A stretch of 64,000 nucleotides of DNA, from NCBI GenBank assembly GCA_963931925.1, contig OZ007569.1, positions 19,934,982-19,998,981 of the forward strand, written 5' to 3'. The first letter of the stretch is position 1. Each line of letters begins with the position of its first letter. The notes under the pieces are model-generated. The model was not told the DNA's origin, made no database searches, and was given only the letters and a program-made list of their open reading frames with translations. Source of the stretch: Onchidella celtica (Eukaryota > Mollusca > Gastropoda > Systellommatophora > Onchidiidae). Shown here one piece after another: positions 58,704-64,000 of the stretch. The translations under genes were made by a program, and so were the position numbers.

Positions 58704-61700
58704 CTGAGGAAATATGACATTGATCAAATATAGTCCAGCTCATTTTCATTAAAAAAAGTGATCGAATTTTTCATGTTCATATATTTCTCTTAAATGGAAG
58801 AAAAGTGAAGTATCCCAACATGAATAATAATCTTTGCAAATTACGAGTTTCTAGAGACAAGCAGTAATGATGTTGTTCCTAATTCAAAGTGATAAACTTG
58901 TAAAAATATCAAAATGTAATGGCTCCGTGTCTTCTCACATAAATATGCCCACACAAACCGGCAAGCTAATTTGAATCCATCCAGCAATTTTCACATTTTT
59001 GCAATGAAGGGTTTTGGAACCTTTTGCTAAAAATATTTATGGGCCCACTCCAATGATGTATGTAGTATGATGCAATCTCAATACCAACAACAGCAGACAA
59101 AAATTATGGCAAAAATATACCATGCAGAACATCAACAGTTCCTCTCAAAATCTGACTGACACATTTAATTACACTGTTTTGAAAGTTTCCTTCTTCAACA
59201 GCGTCACTAACCTTGCACATACGGGCAGCTGGCACAGTACTGAATGTCCTCATCAAGTTGGCAGGGACACCAGGTGGCGGCTCAAACACAAATATTCTAC
59301 CAGCTCTGAGAAGGTTGGTTGGCAACTGGGGGTGTCAAGATACAAGAGAATTTAAAACACAAGTCTCACTAGCACTGCATAACACCAAACGACAAAGAAA
59401 ACCCCAAAACAAACAAAAATACCAACTGAATCAGCTGGAATGGACCAGCGCCTGCCTGGCATTACACTAATCTAATAATGATGCAACCAAGTCTATCTCA
59501 CAATTCTTTGCATTTTCAATGATAAAAAAAAAAATTAAAAATGATAAACTAAAAAGAAAAAAAACAACAACAAAGATGGCCCTAAATAACCATTCACTTC
59601 ACACGTATCACTATTATTATTCATCAGAGGTGGGAACTTGGCATGACAAATAGTCTTGAGATTAACTCCAACACTGACCACAAGTGCCAACACAATATGA
59701 ATTATAATCATGCAAAGCTCCACAATAGTTTCTCCTTTTATTTTGCTTATGTGAAAAACATGCTAATAGTTGCTTAAAAATGAATAAACACAATATTCAG
59801 AATTCTTGATTTCCAGGAGAATTAGCATTTCTGATTTCATGCAATGTGCCATTTCTTGCATTTCACCTTGGGATTGATTTCCATGGTCAAGAAAAGCCTG
59901 AAATTTGGATGCGCTTGCAGGCTGTGAAGTTTCTTCTCCAGTTGAACCAGCCACTGTGGAGCCAGGTGAACATTTTTCAACATGACCCAACGTCCTGACT
60001 TGCTGGAAGAGTTGATCACTTTGTCTGCTTGAGTGAAGCCCTCAGCAGATCCTGGAAAGGATTCAAAAGTGAGATTCAATAAAGGTATCAACTGGTTGTT
60101 ACAAGGGGCAATCAGTAAAGTACATATTCTTGGGGGAGCGGAGGGGGTATATCATTACTGCTCTATGCTAATGGCATCAGACATTTTCAATGCTTTTGAG
60201 ATATTGAGACAAAATGTTTCTTTTCCTGTCAGTTGGTGTCTCATGCCATAATGATTCTATTGGATTGTTACATTTCCCTATTGGCGCATTTCTTTTTCTG
60301 TAATATCATATGACAGCCCTCGTGCTCAGGAATGCAATGAACCATCAGTTGCCTTTTTGTGTAAGTCTGACGTATGCCATTATCTTAGAGTAGTGACGAT
60401 ATGTACACTTTCAAATTAAGACAGTAAATTTTAAAAGGTTAGGAAGAAAAAACAAAGTTTAAAGAAAAAAATAATTAAATGGGCTAGTTTTATAAAACAA
60501 TGACCAAAAAAAGAATTTAAAAAAATCATGATGTAAGTTCACAATTATTCATGTACTGGAAATGTAAATTCTCTTGCTCTACTGCTGCAGAAAACCATTT
60601 TAAAAAGTCGGGACTGACCTATAGCAATAGATGTGATGTGCTTGTTCAGTTCAGCAGCCAAATCATCCACTCTGGAGCTGGCATCATAGCCAGGCACAGA
60701 GCACATCAACACTGGGATGGCTCCTTTGATCTGGAAGCAAAAAAGAAACAAATTCCACATACCTACTTAGCACTGAAAACTTTACTATTGGACCATATTT
60801 TTATTTGGTCACAACAAGAAAAATAATTCATTGACAATAAATGATGTTTTGGCTTCAGTGTATTGTAATAAAAAATGAAATATGAGGTCTTTTAGGAAAA
60901 GAATTCTGAATTATATAACTGAACTGAAGAATCATATTTTGAGTCTATTTCTGAACAGCCATAAGCTGAAATTTTTATCCTCAGTAATGGTGAAGCCTGA
61001 GAACGGTCTTTGATGATCAAAAGGTTTCATGTTTTTCCCCTTTCATTTCTAAGTTTCTAATTCTTTTGTGATTCAATGTAATGTTTCTTTATTCTTTGTT
61101 TCTAACCTAAAGCTTTGCAGCATATAATCTTGTTTCTTTTTCACAACATTCGAACTGTTAATTCTGTCAAATGGGGTAAATACATTTCATGCTATTGCTT
61201 AACCTGAAAACGTGGTCATTTTTACCTCATTTTCACAAATAGAACCAAGGTTCAACTCTTTGGCAGTGACATGCACAAATTCAGTTCCCAAGACTTTCTC
61301 CACAAATATTCTTGCCATTGCTGTCAGCCTGTCTGGTCTCAGGGCATGGATGATCAGCAATCCTTGCACAGCTTTGCCAACTGCACCTGAAAAATGGTAG
61401 TAATAAAATGTTACCTTTCTCTACAAAAATTTAGAAGAATCTCTCTCTGAATTATGTTCATGCAGGATAACCAAATTATTTTATCTTCAATGGTAAGCAT
61501 TTGCACAATGACACAAAACATACCAGTGAGTCCTAACTTCTGTACATTTGTACTCAGAACAAAATATTTGGTTTATACACAAGTACAACATTTGATTCAT
61601 ACATAAAAAGTACAGCATTTGATTCACACTTGATATGTAGAACATTTGATTCATCCTCGATATGTAGAACATTTGATTCATACTTGATATGTAGAACATT

Positions 61701-63269
61701 TGACTCGTACATCGTAAGTATTCAGAGAGTATTTTTTTCAAATCGCAAAACGATACATATGGCCATTTTATTGCTAAGTCTCTTTTGAATCACAAATCAA
61801 GTTTACATGGAGTGTCTTTCAACTTTGGTTCTGTGTTTTAGGGTATAGCTCTTCATAACACAGTCAATGCATGACACCTTCCACTGCACCTTTGTTTTCT
61901 GTACCATTATATCTTGGATCAATCTGGAGTCTCTGTTTTGCTTTTCAATAAAAGTAAGTAAAATTACTGGGCACAGCTTTGCATTATAAGCAGTAAATAA
62001 TTCATTTAACAAAAGAAAAAGCCAAAACCCAGGGAGGAAAAAAAATTTGTGAAAACTATAAACAATACTTACTCATGGGTTTATCTTCCACCCACAATTG
62101 AGGAACATCATGTTCAGGGGTTGCACTTTCAACCCAAGACTGGAACTCCTGTATCAGCCATGAAGAGATAATGAATGATTATTACTTCAATGACTTAAGG
62201 ACATTCACCTGACCATTAGCATAAAATCAAGTAAAATGTCAATGGTCCTTTAAAATGATTGCAGGAATGTTCTGTTTACCAATTGTACAAAATGTCATCT
62301 TTGAGTTACTATATACCATACTCATAAGCAAAATGCACAATTTAAAGTTAGGCAGTTTCCAGTCTTTGTCACTCTCAACTTTGCAAAACGGATTACATTG
62401 TTTGAATTGGACAGGGACCCGTATGAAAGAAAGCTGACCTCCTGAAAGATGGGCTCGGTCAAATGTTTTTTCTACAATGCCAAATGCATATCTCACACAA
62501 TTTACAAATTCCATGAAAGAGTTTTTTTTATTTTTCCTGAAACATAAAGTAGGCAATTTGCTTGTGAATGTGAAGTTAGATGCATCAAGTCAAATTAGCA
62601 CAAATGTTCAATAACAATAGTTAATACTTCACAGACACAAGCTTACATCCGAGAAGTCACAACCAGTTTACCTATAGGCAGGCAGCATGAATTTATTACA
62701 GAGTGGACAATGATAGGTCAACTCGCATATAATTCATAATCAATAAATAAGTACAGTGTAAAATTGGTCTTTGTGCAAGAGGACTCTACTAGAGCAGGTA
62801 CAGAATCTCCATTGATTTTTTGAGTCAACTGACCCAATCCCGTATCTAGGAATCTTTGAAGCATTAAATACATAAAGTTAAAAGAGAAGAAAAAAATCAT
62901 TTTTTTATACCTACCGGATTGCCTGTGACTTCAGTCATGACATTTCTAAATGCTGGCAACTTGGATAAACGAGACAAAGCGCCATGCTGTTGAGAAACAT
63001 AAACATAAATGTTAATAAACCTCTGCCAAACATTCAGTTTGAAGACCATAGTTATCATCAAAGTCAAGAAACTTTCAATTCTTTTAAAAAGACTGAGAAT
63101 CAACAAATAAAACACAGGTTGCCTGTCATTTTGTTTTGCTACAAGACAAAATTATGGGATTCATACCTGTTGGCTGGTAAGACCTGGAATAGAGGATTTT
63201 GGTTTCTCAGTTAACAGTCCTTCCTGGCTTCTCATGAAGTGTTCAAACTCTGTCTCATAGGTGCTCTCA
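42035..63269 (-). CDS. DYNC1H1: Cytoplasmic dynein 1 heavy chain, C-terminal 18 exons (partial)
   Basis: Eighteen minus-strand exons, all with GT/AG borders and compatible phases, encode about 751 aa through a TAA at 42035-42037. The protein is the motor subunit of cytoplasmic dynein 1, which drives minus-end transport on microtubules. The window covers roughly the last sixth of a protein of about 4,650 aa: the AAA6 part of the motor ring and the C-terminal domain. Diagnostic segments include [120 protein letters not shown] and [12 protein letters not shown]. These match cytoplasmic rather than axonemal heavy chains. No frameshift or stop is present, so it looks functional. Upstream exons lie beyond the right edge. 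Confidence 0.97.
42368..42687. mobile_element. piggyBac-like MITE
   Basis: Left end TTAA|CCCTTTGAACACTG (TTAA at 42364-42367) and right end CAGTAGGGTTCAAAGGG|TTGA (42688-42691). The inverted ends CCCTTTGAAC flanked by TTAA (one copy mutated to TTGA) are the piggyBac pattern. It is 320 bp, non-coding, with internal short hairpins (GCCCTCTAAAGGGGGC, CTCTCTTTAAGAGAG). It lies in the last dynein intron. Confidence 0.7.
43311..43380 (+). repeat. (GTTTGA)n-linked dispersed repeat, copy 2
   Basis: GAGTTTGAGTTTGAGTTTGG followed by a degenerate CATTGACATGACAGGTCACATTG block, related to 29068-29140. Confidence 0.45.
43825..44065 (+). mobile_element. MITE family A, copy 2
   Basis: Inverted ends CGTCACTGCTCTAGAATAAT and ATTATCATAGAGCAGTGGC. 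Over 75% similar by eye to 60153-60398 along its length (shared TTTCTTTTCCTGTCA, CTATTGGCGCATTTCT, AGGAATGCA(G/A)TGAACC and TCAGTTGCCTTTT). Non-coding, inside a dynein intron. Confidence 0.82.
44911..45527. mobile_element. Tc1/mariner-like non-autonomous transposon
   Basis: TA dinucleotides (44909-44910 and 45528-45529) flank inverted ends TGTGAGCGAGCCTCACTAAC and its near reverse complement GTTAGTGGGGATCGCTCACA. The inverted similarity extends to about 36 bp, through CCTCAAYG..AGTCGCA. The 617-bp interior has no transposase frame. It lies in the dynein intron between exons 44492-44549 and 45669-45779. Confidence 0.78.
46441..46612. mobile_element. PIF/Harbinger-like MITE, single-length copy
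   Basis: AGCTGAGTTTTCATTTGTAC ... GTACATGAAAACCCAGCT is flanked by TAA on both sides (46438-46440 and 46613-46615). 172 bp, non-coding, related to 35940-36268. It lies in the dynein intron just upstream of exon 46243-46385. Confidence 0.78.
46617..46690 (+). repeat. Dispersed CACGATAAGGGTCACTTTGCGC repeat, copy 3
   Basis: GAGTTTGGAGAAAGTATATC, then ACACGATAAGGGTCACTTTG; aligns to 49374-49450 and more loosely to 29068-29140. Confidence 0.5.
49374..49450 (+). repeat. Dispersed CACGATAATGGTCATTTTGCGC repeat, copy 4
   Basis: TAAGTTTGGGTTTTACGGCG, then GTCAGCACGATAATGGTCAT and TTTGCGCC. It is the best-preserved core of the family with copies at 29068, 43311 and 46617. Confidence 0.5.
52357..52520. 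repeat. Minisatellite, two 82-bp units
   Basis: Two units with AATAATAACRAAAC..., GGTATG(GA)TGTGG and CAG(G/T)TTTCAGATCAT. They share phrases with the four-unit array at 52875-53222, from which they are separated by about 350 bp of unrelated sequence. Confidence 0.7.
52875..53222. repeat. Minisatellite, four 83-88-bp units
   Basis: Four tandem units anchored by GGTATGGATGTGG at 52916, 52999, 53086 and 53174. Each contains GTCATGGGAA(C)AG (GTAATGGGAAGAG in the last), TTTCCAGATCGTAATAATAA or a close variant, and an AACAAAAACAATGATGAAAT lead. Units differ by a few substitutions and small indels, suggesting recent expansion. Confidence 0.85.
59212..63269 (-). CDS. DYNC1H1: Dynein heavy chain exons encoding the AAA6 block
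   Basis: In transcript order: 63167-63269, 62915-62986, 62073-62148, 61226-61386, 60619-60730, 59867-60051 and 59212-59325. They encode [14 protein letters not shown], the LSKLPAF segment, the [20 protein letters not shown] helix region, [54 protein letters not shown] and [19 protein letters not shown]. This corresponds to the AAA6 (D6) core, which in dyneins lacks a working Walker A site. Exon 63167-63269 starts with the last base of a split codon, so a further exon lies upstream. I found none between 63270 and 64000. Confidence 0.95.
60153..60398 (+). mobile_element. MITE family A, copy 3
   Basis: Inverted ends CATTACTGCTCTATGCTAAT and ATTATCTTAGAGTAGTGACG. Same internal order as 43825-44065. 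It lies in the dynein intron between exons 59867-60051 and 60619-60730. Confidence 0.82.
61555..61720. repeat. 27-bp minisatellite, about six units
   Basis: AACATTTGATTCAT recurs at 61588, about 61614, 61641, 61668 and 61695, with a more diverged unit before, joined by the spacer AC(T)TGATATGTAG. The 27-bp period is a multiple of three, so the minus strand shows a nine-residue periodic open frame. It lies within a dynein intron and is not an exon. Confidence 0.85.
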
Positions 63270-64000
63270 CTGAAAATGATTAAATTAAGCTGGTCAGTTT
63301 CATACTAATGTTTTTTCCGTCTACTATTGGGGAAAAAAGGAATACGCAAAATAAATTTGCTGATAACAGCCAAATACGTAGGGAGGAGTTAGAAAATCTT
63401 CATCGGACCGAAAATGGATCCAAACAACTCAAAAGGCCTTTACCAGAGATGCCACCCTATAAAAACAAAAATCTGAATCAGGCCCCCCGAAAAATCTGAA
63501 TCTGGGGGAAAAAATCTGAATCGGTGTGAACGTACGATAAAAATTAAATAATACCAGTGTTCTAAACGTATATTTTTGTTTTGTTTTTTTCTTGGTCACA
63601 AAGGATTAAGTTGAAAATCATCTTGAAAACTTACACTACTTACAGTTCATTTCAACCATATCTTATTATCCACCCTTTGTCTTGATCTTGGTTAAAACTG
63701 AAAAAGAATCCTCTCCAGAAAAGCACTGTGTCAAACTTGTCTTTGCTATGAAGCTGTGTTTTTCCTACAGTTACATCAGACATGAGCTGCATTGACATGT
63801 TGGGATTTGAGTGCCAAAATGCACAAATGCCATGCATAATTTTTGCCTATTCTGTGCTGAGGAGTATTTTCCTACTCCCAATCTCATGTTTTAATTTGGC
63901 AGCTTGTGCCCATGCAATATCAACCTTCTCCATTATGGCTTGGATTTAAGAAATCTAGGTCAAGGCAAGTTTAAAATTGATTCCTCCTTCCATCACAATC
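63270..64000. other. DYNC1H1: Intron at the right edge of the window
   Basis: The acceptor TTTTCAG (minus strand) of exon 63167-63269 is at 63270-63276. I find no further dynein exon up to the end. A stretch at 63465-63530 repeats AAAAATCTGAATC three times, with a loosely similar AAATCTGAA pair near 56450-56480. Confidence 0.7.

Noticed and set aside
63270..64000. A further upstream dynein exon.
   Set aside because: No reading of the minus strand matches the expected preceding segment with flanking splice sites.

Overview
This is a metazoan nuclear genome window. It is AT-rich, intron-rich, and full of short repeats and small transposable elements, with no prokaryotic gene organisation. The cytoplasmic dynein exons, an Msx-like homeobox gene, CR1-type LINE fragments, tRNA-derived SINEs and non-autonomous Helitrons together suggest a lophotrochozoan, most likely a mollusc. 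That placement is an inference from repeat style and protein similarity recalled from family knowledge; no search was run.

Layout. 1-9 kb holds no recognisable host gene, only decayed LINE reverse-transcriptase fragments (minus strand), a short Helitron and several dispersed motif repeats. At 9.3 and 11.1 kb lie two near-identical U1 snRNA genes on the minus strand, each exactly 164 nt, with matching proximal promoters and 3' flanks. 11.3-23.6 kb is gene-free as far as I can see and carries microsatellites, a large CT tract, a perfect hairpin and a degenerate tandem array. 23.7-37.1 kb is a three-exon ANTP-class homeobox gene (plus strand, predicted 369 aa) with an N-terminal eh1 repressor motif and an Msx-like homeodomain split by an intron between residues 44 and 45. 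42.0-63.3 kb is the 3' part (18 exons, about 751 aa) of the cytoplasmic dynein 1 heavy chain gene on the minus strand, ending at its stop codon; the rest of the gene lies beyond the right edge.

The homeobox gene and the dynein gene are convergent (tail to tail), about 5 kb stop to stop. They look like independent host genes: a transcription repressor, a microtubule motor and spliceosomal RNAs. Nothing suggests an operon or one joint system.

Most unexplained structure belongs to mobile elements: two Helitron copies with intact TC...CTAG ends in A|T sites, a decayed Helitron-like repeat on both sides of the homeobox exons, and at least four MITE families. Three of these show diagnostic target sites: TWA (PIF/Harbinger-like), TA (Tc1/mariner-like) and TTAA (piggyBac-like). 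The most biologically interesting observation is in the U1 genes. Both copies carry substitutions in stem-loop I that could close the loop normally recognised by U1-70K. I found no previously undescribed multi-gene system.
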